Part shown: in pieces, positions 1 through 6,786 of the stretch
How positions within the stretch are numbered: position 1 is the stretch's first letter
Layout: each line of letters opens with the position of its first letter
Source: a virus
IMG/VR virus record: IMGVR_UViG_3300006190_000937
Span: 1 to 20,442 of that record
Strand: one strand, 5' to 3'
Length of the DNA: 20,442 nucleotides
Program-made: the position numbers and the translations under genes
Notes under the pieces: model-generated
Databases searched by the model: none
Told to the model about the DNA's origin: nothing
What the model saw: the letters and a program-made list of their open reading frames with translations, nothing else

Positions 1-2
1 CA

Positions 3-437
3 AATGCTGTGTATGGAGAGTTAGTAGATGTATTTGGAGATGTAGGTTACTGGAAGATGGATGATAGAGACCTTTGGGGGCATGTAGTAGAACCTGGTCA
101 ACAAACTACAATACATAATCACTGTGGAGGTTTTCTAAAAGAAACAGTTAGTTTATCTTTTGCTTACTATCCGAATTACCCTACTAACTCTGGAAAGCTT
201 ATATTTCAAACTCAAGTTAATACTGCAATGACACAGGTTACAGTAACACCTAAAAGAGGAATGTGTTTAATATTTAACTCAGATATATGGCATCACACTC
301 CAGCTAACTGTAGTAGGTATACTAGAGTATCTATTTCAGGTAATGTGGATGCTACTCAAAAATTATTAGATAAATTAGAAGTAGATGAAGACTATACCAA
401 CCCTTATTGGAAGTATGCTGGTAAAAGTGACCTATAA
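3..437 (+). CDS. 2OG-Fe(II) oxygenase, 5'-truncated by window edge
   Basis: The reading frame is open to the left edge, so this is the C-terminal part of a longer gene; the GTG at 9 is only the first in-window start-like codon. The protein reads as a double-stranded beta-helix dioxygenase of the 2OG-FeII_Oxy_5 type. It has an HNH metal-ligand motif after EPGQQTTI, a core with SGKLIF, a P-rGmclIFnS strand, a distal WHHTPAN histidine and a closing RVSISGN strand with the arginine expected to bind 2-oxoglutarate. Such enzymes hydroxylate protein side chains or small molecules using Fe(II), O2 and 2-oxoglutarate; the substrate cannot be read from sequence. Two more enzymes of this superfamily lie at 18085 and 19351. 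The gene ends 46 bases before promoter P1. Confidence 0.75.
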   Translation, partial: NAVYGELVDVFGDVGYWKMDDRDLWGHVVEPGQQTTIHNHCGGFLKETVSLSFAYYPNYPTNSGKLIFQTQVNTAMTQVTVTPKRGMCLIFNSDIWHHTPANCSRYTRVSISGNVDATQKLLDKLEVDEDYTNPYWKYAGKSDL

Positions 438-465
438 ATAACTACCACCCATAATATTTACTAGA

Positions 466-514
466 AAATAACTCCAACAAAAGTTGGAATTCTGAACGAA
501 AGTTCGTATATTTA
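466..514 (+). promoter_or_regulatory. Promoter P1 with upstream dyad
   Basis: TTG at 484-486 and TATATTTA at 507-514 are separated by exactly 20 bases, matching the Bacteroidetes -33/-7 layout. An AAATAACT (466-473), 8-base gap, AGTTG (482-486) dyad overlaps the -33 box. A second AAATAACT copy lies at 436-443. The spacer holds GAAC-GAAA-GTTC (494-505), a potential four-base-pair hairpin. AAAGGTTAT (531-539) follows, 7 bases before the ATG at 546. Seen directly; promoter function is inferred. Confidence 0.7.
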
Positions 515-545
515 ATAATGTTTAACAAATAAAGGTTATAATTAT

Positions 546-890
546 ATGATAAAAGAAACAATGAAATTAAAAATGATACCATGTGTGAAGTGTACTGAAC
601 CTATGCCTGAGCTTAGGAAAACTAAATATGGTTACAGTTTCTGTGTAGACTGCTCGACAGTAGAAAGTAAAGTAGCAAGATTTCACACAACCGGGACTGG
701 AGAAGAAATCATGACTGGAATACAAATTATGGACCCAGATGAAGCTCGTAGATTAGAAGAAATAGATAATCCATCGGGTGTAACAGAAAACCTCTCTGTT
801 GAATATACAAATTACGACAAAGATGATCATGCCACCCAGCAGCAAACTAAAGAGAATGTTTACAACTCTATGAACCCTACTGAGAAATAA
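546..890 (+). CDS. Small C4 zinc-finger protein, DksA/TraR-like
   Basis: This is a 114-aa protein, first in the P1 transcription unit. Residues 13-36 hold a C-x2-C-x16-C-x2-C finger (C13, C16, C33, C36), with the spacing and the R-x-K-x-x-Y-G-x-x-F-C-V-D-C flavour of the DksA/TraR finger. DksA/TraR proteins bind the RNA polymerase secondary channel and change promoter kinetics, and phages often carry short versions. The coiled-coil arm with its acidic tip is not evident; the C-terminal half is acidic and polar without a fold I recognise, so it could instead be a simple zinc-ribbon nucleic-acid binder. The start is chosen because AAAGG lies 10 bases upstream. Its TAA overlaps the next ATG by one base (TAATG), implying translational coupling to the HNH gene. 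Confidence 0.55.
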   Translation: MIKETMKLKMIPCVKCTEPMPELRKTKYGYSFCVDCSTVESKVARFHTTGTGEEIMTGIQIMDPDEARRLEEIDNPSGVTENLSVEYTNYDKDDHATQQQTKENVYNSMNPTEK

Positions 891-1525
891 TGGGAAGACC
901 ATCCAAAATACTAACTAAAGAAGATTTACTAAGAGCAATGGGGCAAACTCGATCGAATAGAGCAGCCTCACGTTATCTTCATGTTTCTTATAATCACTAT
1001 AAGAAGTATGCTAAGTTATATAAGGATGACGAAACTGGTAAAACGTTATTAGAAAAACATCTAAACCAGTCCGGCAAAGGTATACCTAAGTTTCTTTCCG
1101 GAAAAGGTAAAATACCACCTCTGATGGATCTTATAGAAGGAAGAGTATCATCTACTCACTTCGATCCTCAGAAGATAAAAGAAAGACTTATCTTTGAAGC
1201 AGTAATAGAAGAGAAATGTAATCGATGTACATTCGTAGAGAGAAGAGTGCTTGATAATAGAATACCTTTAGTACTTCATCATAAAAATAAAGATAAGAAA
1301 GACTTTTCCTTAGATAATATAGAGTTATTATGTTATAATTGTTCCTTTCTCTATGGAGTTAGTCCTATAACGGATCAACAAGTGATAAAGATGGAAGATT
1401 ATGTTGATAAACATGGAGAAGATTTCAAATGGGAAATGGATGAACATCATATTGAACACCTTAAGGAGCTTGGGTTAATGGATGAAGAAAGTGAACCAGG
1501 TGATGAATATATTTCTAAATTATAA
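890..1525 (+). CDS. HNH endonuclease with N-terminal helix-turn-helix
   Basis: This is a 211-aa protein. Residues about 10-42 (TRSNRAASRYLHVSYNHYKKY) look like a helix-turn-helix in which residues after a conserved Ala-Ser read DNA. Residues about 110-151 are a zinc-stabilised HNH nuclease: C110-x2-C113, then LVLHHKNKD (H130, H131, N133), LDN (141-143) and C148-x2-C151. The tail is acidic. Free-standing HNH proteins in phages act as homing endonucleases, packaging-associated nickases or host-DNA nucleases. The tight one-base overlap with the upstream zinc-finger gene suggests a domesticated gene rather than a random homing insertion. Target and role are not visible. Confidence 0.75.
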   Translation: MGRPSKILTKEDLLRAMGQTRSNRAASRYLHVSYNHYKKYAKLYKDDETGKTLLEKHLNQSGKGIPKFLSGKGKIPPLMDLIEGRVSSTHFDPQKIKERLIFEAVIEEKCNRCTFVERRVLDNRIPLVLHHKNKDKKDFSLDNIELLCYNCSFLYGVSPITDQQVIKMEDYVDKHGEDFKWEMDEHHIEHLKELGLMDEESEPGDEYISKL

Positions 1526-1539
1526 ACTATTTATCTAAT

Positions 1540-1698
1540 ATGAAAACCAAAGACTTAAACAAACTAAAAAAGTTTTCTACTTTCAAGAAAAAGAAACCAC
1601 TTGAAAGACAAGTTGCAGACAATCTTGTAAAGCAATCAGAGCGCAATGAGAAGTTACGCGAAAAATCGATCGATACAAAGTTCTTCGATCTCTTCTAA
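1540..1698 (+). CDS. 52-aa basic protein with FFDLF C-terminus
   Basis: The ATG at 1540 opens a 52-codon frame ending TAA at 1696-1698. The N-terminal half is very lysine-rich (KLKKF, FKKKKP), the middle is predicted helical, and the protein ends DTKFFDLF. Aromatic C-terminal tails of this kind resemble clamp-binding peptides; the T4 late-transcription proteins gp33 and gp55 end in hydrophobic clamp-binding tails. A CTATTTAT motif lies 6 bases upstream (1527-1534), as it does at two other gene starts. The frame is open across the whole gap between two larger genes and codon use resembles its neighbours, which supports it being real. Function is unknown. Confidence 0.55.
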   Translation: MKTKDLNKLKKFSTFKKKKPLERQVADNLVKQSERNEKLREKSIDTKFFDLF

Positions 1699-1720
1699 GT
1701 CAAACCACTAAAATTTCCAC

Positions 1721-2308
1721 ATGAAAAAACATATAATAATATTAGCATGTCTGTTGTCTACGCTTTTTCTAATGGCCATGACAGTCGCAAATGTAATAAG
1801 ACCTTTAAATGTTCCACTAGTATTAGAACCAAAACCTATTGTCTTAATAGCACCACAATTCTCAATTACTCCAATTAAAAAAATAGTAGTAATGGACCAA
1901 GTAGCCTTCCTACACAGTATAGGTCAGAGAGAATCTTCCGGTAACTACAAGATAGTTAACAGTTACGGGTACTTAGGTAAGTACCAGTTTGGCCAAAAGA
2001 CTTTAAAATGGATAGGAATTAAGACCACACCAAAAGCTTTCTTGAAAGATACTTTACTACAGGAACAAGCAATGATTGCACTCATGCGAAAGAATAAAAA
2101 GTCTTTAAACCGTCATATAAAAAAATATGATGGTAAAATAGTGAATGGAGTACTAATAACTGAATCAGGATTAATAGCAGCAGCACATTTAGGAGGAGCA
2201 GGAAGCGTAAGGAAGTTTCTTAGGAACGGTAGAGAATTTAAAGATGCTTATGGAACAAGTATAGTAGATTATATCCAAACTTTTAATGGATATAAGTTGG
2301 AATATTAA
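1721..2308 (+). CDS. Exported lysozyme/transglycosylase-like protein (candidate endolysin)
   Basis: This is a 195-aa protein. The N-terminus is MKKH followed by a hydrophobic stretch to about residue 25, with small residues in its second half; this could be a cleavable signal or a signal-anchor. A Pro/Ile-rich linker follows to about 55. The catalytic domain begins near 60: GQRESSGNY places a candidate acid E71, followed by NSYGYLGKYQFG (80-91), the Y-G-x-x-G-x-Y-Q-F signature of lytic transglycosylase/lysozyme-like folds. A later ITESGLIAAAHLGGAGS (146-162) matches the helix that closes the SLT fold. It should cleave peptidoglycan in the periplasm. No holin is identifiable next to it. Alternatives are a virion-associated murein hydrolase or a processed exolysin. 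Confidence 0.72.
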   Translation: MKKHIIILACLLSTLFLMAMTVANVIRPLNVPLVLEPKPIVLIAPQFSITPIKKIVVMDQVAFLHSIGQRESSGNYKIVNSYGYLGKYQFGQKTLKWIGIKTTPKAFLKDTLLQEQAMIALMRKNKKSLNRHIKKYDGKIVNGVLITESGLIAAAHLGGAGSVRKFLRNGREFKDAYGTSIVDYIQTFNGYKLEY

Positions 2309-2327
2309 AAAATAGTTCTTATCTTTG
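2297..2327 (+). promoter_or_regulatory. Promoter P7 (consensus Bacteroidetes -7)
   Basis: TTG at 2297-2299 lies within the last codons of the lysozyme-like gene. After 20 bases comes TATCTTTG (2320-2327), an exact TAnnTTTG. The local AGTTGGAAT is shared with P1 and P6. The expected transcription start is within a few bases of the ATG at 2331, so the transcript may be leaderless. Confidence 0.65.
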
Positions 2328-2330
2328 TGT

Positions 2331-2486
2331 ATGAGTAACTTAGAAGATATAGTATACATTGCGATTAAACATGGAGTGAGGGACGAATTATTTAAGGAAG
2401 TAACAAAACTTAAAGCAAAAGATCAATACATGCCCCTAGATCTAATCTATGAAAAAGCTTTGCAAAAACTTTTAAAGAACAAGTAA
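2331..2486 (+). CDS. 51-aa hypothetical helical protein
   Basis: The ATG at 2331 opens a 51-codon frame ending TAA at 2484-2486, whose last base is shared with the next ATG (TAATG). The protein is mostly charged and helical (KEVTKLKAKDQY, YEKALQKLLKNK), with no cysteines or membrane segment. Promoter P7 ends 4 bases upstream, so the mRNA may start at or next to the initiation codon. No family is recognised. The precise coupling to the downstream gene and the dedicated promoter support expression. Confidence 0.6.
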   Translation: MSNLEDIVYIAIKHGVRDELFKEVTKLKAKDQYMPLDLIYEKALQKLLKNK

Positions 2487-2791
2487 TGGAATATCTTAAT
2501 TTTAGTTCTGTAGATCAATTCGAAAATCTATTTTCTTATAAAGATAAGAAGATAGTACATGGAATTCACAAAGCCATAAATGAAGCTTATCTATTTAGTA
2601 AGAAGACAGCTAAGATCTTCTCTATAAACTTTCAAGATAGTGAAGTAGCTTTTGAAATTTCATTACCTAGAAAGGAATGGCCTAAAGCTCTAGAGACTGT
2701 GTTAACCTACTATGAAAGTAACGGAACAGATGATCAATGTATTGATACTTGGAAATTAATTGATAATATTGAAAAGTTTTACATAAAATAG
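2486..2791 (+). CDS. 101-aa conserved-looking phage protein, function unknown
   Basis: This is a soluble 101-aa protein with no signal or membrane segment. It reads as an alpha/beta domain: helix (KIVHGIHKAINEAYLFSKKT), strands (AKIFSINFQD, EVAFEISLPR), then helices (WPKALETVLTYYES, DDQCIDTWKLIDNIEKF). Small proteins of this type, with an F-E-I-S-L-P then W-x-x-A-L-E-T pattern, seem familiar from large marine phages, but I cannot name a function. It is coupled to the 51-aa gene by a TAATG overlap and driven by P7. P2 overlaps its final codon and begins the DUF932 unit. Confidence 0.65.
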   Translation: MEYLNFSSVDQFENLFSYKDKKIVHGIHKAINEAYLFSKKTAKIFSINFQDSEVAFEISLPRKEWPKALETVLTYYESNGTDDQCIDTWKLIDNIEKFYIK

Positions 2792-2822
2792 TTGCCTACC
2801 CGAGTTATTTTTCGTATATTTA
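2792..2822 (+). promoter_or_regulatory. Promoter P2
   Basis: TTG (2792-2794), 20 bases, then TATATTTA (2815-2822), followed by AGTATAA. The AAATAACT half of the dyad is absent here. AAAGGTTAT lies at 2843-2851, giving AAAGG a 9-base spacing to the ATG at 2857, the most usual Shine-Dalgarno spacing among the sites in this window. Confidence 0.68.
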
Positions 2823-2856
2823 AGTATAAATAATTAGTAAAAAAAGGTTATAAATT

Positions 2857-3702
2857 ATGACAGACATTATCAACAAATTCGAAAAAGGTTTAAACGCTTA
2901 CCTTACAAAAGCACAGATTCAAGAACAATGCCCAGTAGCATTTAGTACTACACCTTCCAATCCAGACGTAAGTGATAAATACCTTCATGTTAATACTGAG
3001 ACTATTATCGATGACTTAGATAAGTTAGGGTGGAAGCCAGTTACAGCTCAAATGAGAAAATCTAAAGGTGAAGATACTATATTTTCTAAACATATGATAT
3101 CCTTTCAGAACCCAGATATTATGATTAAAGGTTCTGAAGGAGATGATTCTTACCCTAGAATTATTATGACAAACTCACATGATGGATTTAATGCATTTTC
3201 TTTTAAGGTAGGTATATATAGACTTGTATGCTCCAATGGTTTAGTAATAGCTGATGAAGAGTTCTCTGACTTTAAAATACGTCATAAAGGGTATACATTT
3301 GGAGAGCTTAGAAACGTTGTAGGACAGGCAGTAAAAGATTTACCTAGTAGAGTAGAAGTTCTTAATAAAATGAAAGCTAAGATACTAACTAAGGTAGAGA
3401 AAGAAAAACTAGCATTAGACGCCATGTTAATTAGAGCTGGTATTAAACCTAACTCACCTACAGCATCTAAATTTAACTACGATCAAGAAACTATAGATGA
3501 TATATTAGATGCTACTAGAAAAGAAGACGAAGGAGATGATCTTTGGAAAGTATTTAATACTATTCAAGAGAAGATTACTCAAGGAGGATTTAAAGCAGCA
3601 CTTAATGGAGCTAAAGTACGTAAGGTAAGAAAAATCAAATCATTTGAAAAAGATCTTAAAATTAATCAAGATCTATTCAAACTAGCAACAGCATTAGTAT
3701 AA
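2857..3702 (+). CDS. DUF932 family protein
   Basis: This is a 281-aa protein, of normal length for DUF932 (phage/plasmid-like proteins). Diagnostic stretches are HMISFQNPDI, SYPRIIMTNSHDGFNAFSF, KVGIYRLVCSNGLVIADE and FSDFKIRHKGYTFGEL, followed by a helical region with LPSRVEVLNKM. DUF932 proteins are widespread on phages and plasmids; no biochemical activity is established for this family to my knowledge, though a role in DNA metabolism is often suggested. It has its own promoter P2. Its stop TAA shares a base with the start of a 29-aa membrane peptide. The lysine-rich segment KVRKVRKIKSFEKD near the C-terminus could contact nucleic acid. Confidence 0.88.
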   Translation: MTDIINKFEKGLNAYLTKAQIQEQCPVAFSTTPSNPDVSDKYLHVNTETIIDDLDKLGWKPVTAQMRKSKGEDTIFSKHMISFQNPDIMIKGSEGDDSYPRIIMTNSHDGFNAFSFKVGIYRLVCSNGLVIADEEFSDFKIRHKGYTFGELRNVVGQAVKDLPSRVEVLNKMKAKILTKVEKEKLALDAMLIRAGIKPNSPTASKFNYDQETIDDILDATRKEDEGDDLWKVFNTIQEKITQGGFKAALNGAKVRKVRKIKSFEKDLKINQDLFKLATALV

Positions 3703-3791
3703 TGTGTGTTTGTGGAGGAATAATAGAAGTGACGGCAGCTACTTTAATAGTAGGTGCCGTTATAGCTTATACAAAAAAGAAAAGAGTATAA
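3702..3791 (+). CDS. 29-aa single-pass membrane peptide
   Basis: The ATG at 3702 overlaps the DUF932 stop by one base (TAATG) and opens a 29-codon frame ending TAA at 3789-3791. The peptide has MCVCGG, then a hydrophobic segment (IIEVTAATLIVGAVIAY), then a basic KKKRV tail, a classic positive-inside single-pass topology. It is too short for family assignment. The two N-terminal cysteines could be modified or oxidised. Translational coupling to a strongly promoted gene is the main support. Confidence 0.5.
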   Translation: MCVCGGIIEVTAATLIVGAVIAYTKKKRV

Positions 3792-3856
3792 GTATCTTTT
3801 AATGTAAATATTTGCATTAATCTAGTACTTTTTACTATTTATATTAAAATTTACCA

Positions 3857-6112
3857 ATGAAAGGAACCATATTCTCATCAGATTTTTGTATTGATGAATC
3901 AAATAATGTTAGGTTATTAGAGATTAACACCGATACAGCCTTTATTACAACTACATTAGGTAGTGAAGTAAATGTAGCTCCTATAATTAACATGATGACA
4001 GGAAGTATAGATTCTGTGTATGTTGTATATAAAGATGCCCACCATGCTAATTTTGTAGAATACCTTTCACAATCTGTAGCTACAGCACATAGTCACTCCT
4101 TTACAGCTATAGCAGAACAAATAGACAGTATATACCCTACAGTCCCTACCGATGCCGCAAATAAGTTTATAATAAGATTAGCTTACGATGAAAATGCTAT
4201 ATTAGATTCTACATATGCTAAAGGTAAGTTTAATTTATTGAATTTATTCAATGATCAGTCTAATGCAGACAGCGTAGTAGAGTTCTACTATTCATCTTCA
4301 GCAACAGGAGTAATAGATAACATAGACAAGACAAATTTCTCACCTAATAATGTTATTGATGCAGTAACTAAAAAAGCTACTGAAGCTCATCAGACTATGA
4401 GAATGTATAAAATAGGCCATCCAGCTTCATCATCAGCTGATAGGTGGGATAATTTTATTAATACTGTTAAGACTGAAGACTCAATGATACAGCAGTATTA
4501 CTATAATGCAGATGAATTAGAAGATAGTAAGATTACTTCTATTAGGCAGTTTACTTATGTATATGGATCTGATTTAGAGCAAGTAAGTTTAGGTTGTTAT
4601 AAAGCAGCAACATACTTTGATTTACCGACAACACTAAACGATAATTATGATCATCGTATTAATAATATGATGGGTACTTACTACAAGTATTGTTTTGCTA
4701 CTAACCACATTGCAGAAGCCACATATGGGGTAAGTCACTTTGAATCTTTGATAAGCAGCTCAGGAACCTTTATAGCTGCAGCAGATGTATCAGCATCAAA
4801 CGAAGTACTCTCTTATTTCGTAAGTGGCTCACCTCAAGATAATGACAATTGGTATGATTGGAGTTATGCTGGAACATCCCTACCGGGTGGTTCACATGCA
4901 ACAGGCTCTACTGTTATATCAACTTTCCCAGTTTCTTCTAGTAATAATTTACTAACAGAGATTATACTCTCAACTGGAGACACAGTTTACACTTCTCCAA
5001 ATGAAGCATTTTTAGTTCGTAATGAAATAAAAGATGTTATAGAATGGGAATATGCTCTTAACCTATACCCAACCAGTCATTCAGTTTGGGTTTCCGGAAG
5101 TGGTTTTACATCCATCGCAGAGGGAAATACAGGAGTAACAGTAGCAGATGTACAATATGAACAGATTAATGTGGAAGATGAAGATGCTTATCAATTATCT
5201 GGTTCAAATGTGATAGTTCACAATGCTCCATGCTTTGTTGAAGGAACAATTGTAACTATTAGAACCGGAGAAGGAGACTTAGTACAGAGACCTATTGAAT
5301 CATTAAAATTAGGTGAACAGGTACTTTCTTACAACCTAGATAATGAAGCACAGGAATATAAAGGAGTAACTAAAATACAAACTAAAGAAAACCAAGACGT
5401 AGTACAGCTATCATTTTCAAACAATTCAGAAGTAACTTGTACTTATGATCATCCATTCTTTGTAAGCGGAAGCAGCTGGTCAGCCTATACGCCATCACTA
5501 AGTGAGCATACAGACAGAGCTTTAGCTATTGGAGATAAGTGTTTACATAAAAACGGAGAATATTATACAATTTCAGCAATGGACGAAAATGAAGATACCT
5601 CCACAGTATATAATTTAGATGAAATAGCAGACAATAATAACTTCTTTGCAGGAGGATTCTTAGTACATAATAGAGCAGCACCTTGTTGTTTTGTAGAAGG
5701 AACAGAGATAACTTTAGGAAATGGAGATGTTAAGAACATAGAAAACATAGTAGTAGGGGATATAGTTGAAACTTGGACTGAGGAAGGAATAGTATCTAGA
5801 TCTGTACTAGCTTTAGAACCAACAGTCGTAGGTGATAGAGAATTATATACCATAAAAGGAGATGGAATCTGCAACATAGAATTTACACCAGAGCATCCAT
5901 TCCTAACCCAGAAAGGTTGGAAAGCAATAGAACCATTAGACCTGTTAACTGGAGAATTACAAGTAGGAGATTCTATTAATTGTTGTAAGGAATGGAAAGA
6001 AATCAAAACTATTACAACAGTAGATACAACACCAGAAACAAAAGTATACAATTTTACAGTATCTGAACATCATAACTATATTGCCAACGGCATTGTAGTT
6101 CATAATAAGTAA
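3857..6112 (+). CDS. ATP-grasp-like protein with three C-terminal Hint (intein-like) modules
   Basis: This is a 751-aa protein with a stop codon 12 bases before the ATG. Residues 1-24 carry SSDFCID...LLEINTDTAF, like the metal-binding D..D..LEIN element of ATP-grasp enzymes; FIIRLAYDENA, MIQQYYY and SIRQFTYVYG further along fit strands of an ATP-grasp core. The C-terminal half has three intein-like ends. Module 1 is degenerate (YTSPNEAFL at 378-386 where block B should be, ending VHN at 454-456). Module 2 runs C459-FVEGT, block B TYDHPFF (529-535), end VHN605. Module 3 runs C611-FVEGT, block B TPEHPFL (677-683), end VHN750, followed by one lysine. Modules 2 and 3 keep Cys1, the block B His and the terminal His-Asn but lack a Cys/Ser/Thr at +1, so peptide cleavage is more likely than splicing. 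Enzyme role and substrate are inference. Confidence 0.8.
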   Translation: MKGTIFSSDFCIDESNNVRLLEINTDTAFITTTLGSEVNVAPIINMMTGSIDSVYVVYKDAHHANFVEYLSQSVATAHSHSFTAIAEQIDSIYPTVPTDAANKFIIRLAYDENAILDSTYAKGKFNLLNLFNDQSNADSVVEFYYSSSATGVIDNIDKTNFSPNNVIDAVTKKATEAHQTMRMYKIGHPASSSADRWDNFINTVKTEDSMIQQYYYNADELEDSKITSIRQFTYVYGSDLEQVSLGCYKAATYFDLPTTLNDNYDHRINNMMGTYYKYCFATNHIAEATYGVSHFESLISSSGTFIAAADVSASNEVLSYFVSGSPQDNDNWYDWSYAGTSLPGGSHATGSTVISTFPVSSSNNLLTEIILSTGDTVYTSPNEAFLVRNEIKDVIEWEYALNLYPTSHSVWVSGSGFTSIAEGNTGVTVADVQYEQINVEDEDAYQLSGSNVIVHNAPCFVEGTIVTIRTGEGDLVQRPIESLKLGEQVLSYNLDNEAQEYKGVTKIQTKENQDVVQLSFSNNSEVTCTYDHPFFVSGSSWSAYTPSLSEHTDRALAIGDKCLHKNGEYYTISAMDENEDTSTVYNLDEIADNNNFFAGGFLVHNRAAPCCFVEGTEITLGNGDVKNIENIVVGDIVETWTEEGIVSRSVLALEPTVVGDRELYTIKGDGICNIEFTPEHPFLTQKGWKAIEPLDLLTGELQVGDSINCCKEWKEIKTITTVDTTPETKVYNFTVSEHHNYIANGIVVHNK

Positions 6113-6126
6113 CCTATTTATAGTAT

Positions 6127-6270
6127 ATGAGTAAACCAACATTTTTTAAGAAAGTAGCTAATACAGAAGTAAACAGTAGAACTGTCTACGCAGTTACAGA
6201 TGCTCAAAAAGCAACAATCAACACGACTGTAAACAATTTCTTAACTTACTTTAAAGCTAAACATAGCTAG
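6127..6270 (+). CDS. 47-aa hypothetical protein
   Basis: The ATG at 6127 lies 14 bases after the Hint protein stop and opens a 47-codon frame ending TAG at 6268-6270. CTATTTAT (6114-6121) lies 5 bases upstream, a motif also placed before 1540 and 3857. The protein is basic at its N-terminus (KPTFFKK) and Asn/Thr-rich in the middle, and it ends with an amphipathic aromatic stretch (NNFLTYFKAKHS). No family is recognised. Its place between two Hint-encoding genes suggests a shared process; nothing in it shows which. Confidence 0.55.
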   Translation: MSKPTFFKKVANTEVNSRTVYAVTDAQKATINTTVNNFLTYFKAKHS

Positions 6271-6300
6271 TTACATATTAACAAAATTAAATAATTTATT

Positions 6301-6786
6301 ATGGCAGTAGGAAAACAACATAACATTTACCAAGTCACAAGAGGCGTTCCAGTAGGAAATAATGGTCAGACAAAATCTGAAGATTTAGTAGCAGAAAACT
6401 GGATCGCATATCATTCATTTGAACATAGTAATTCGATATCCGAAAGAGAAATCACTGGAATTACTTTAGAAACAATGCCAACGGTTAACGTTGACTTTGC
6501 AGACAGAAGAGTAAAGTGTTCAACTAATCAAATCTTTTACGTAGAAGGTGGAACATGGGCTTGTCACGATCCATCAATCACTAATTCGACCAGTACACAG
6601 CTTGTAGTAGGTAACAAAGTTTTAACTAACGAAGGCACTTACATAGAAGTAACTGCAATCGCAACATGTGATGATCATGAGTTAGTTCATATCGACTTTG
6701 GAGGAGGCACATATGACGTTAACGATAACAACAATTACTTCGCAAGTGGAGTATGTCTTGGAAGATTTAATAGAGACGCAAATTAA
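6301..6786 (+). CDS. Free-standing Hint-fold paralogue lacking processing residues
   Basis: This 161-aa protein aligns along its length with Hint module 2 of the upstream 751-aa protein. ITGITLETMPTVNVDF matches GVTKIQTKENQDVVQLSF; VKCSTNQIFYVEGGTW (71-86) matches VTCTYDHPFFVSGSSW; LVVGNKVLTNEGTYIEVTAI matches LAIGDKCLHKNGEYYTISAM; DNNNYFASGVCLG matches DNNNFFAGGFLVH. The catalytic positions are all changed: no Cys at the N-terminal position, block B His to Gln77, terminal His-Asn to Gly154-Arg155, then six extra residues. Autoprocessing should therefore be impossible and the fold kept for another role, such as binding or structure. Start at the ATG at 6301, 30 bases after the 47-aa gene, with only an AT-rich leader. 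The Hint relationship is seen directly; the role is unknown. Confidence 0.72.
   Translation: MAVGKQHNIYQVTRGVPVGNNGQTKSEDLVAENWIAYHSFEHSNSISEREITGITLETMPTVNVDFADRRVKCSTNQIFYVEGGTWACHDPSITNSTSTQLVVGNKVLTNEGTYIEVTAIATCDDHELVHIDFGGGTYDVNDNNNYFASGVCLGRFNRDAN

Noticed and set aside
473-488. CCAAC-AAAA-GTTGG hairpin as a terminator of the first gene
   Set aside because: Short stem with no T-run after it. It overlaps the dyad and the TTG box of P1, so a regulatory reading fits better.
5563-6051. 162-codon minus-strand frame inside the Hint gene
   Set aside because: Antisense to well-supported Hint motifs. It is Ser/Val-rich with no domain and has no promoter or start-site signal.
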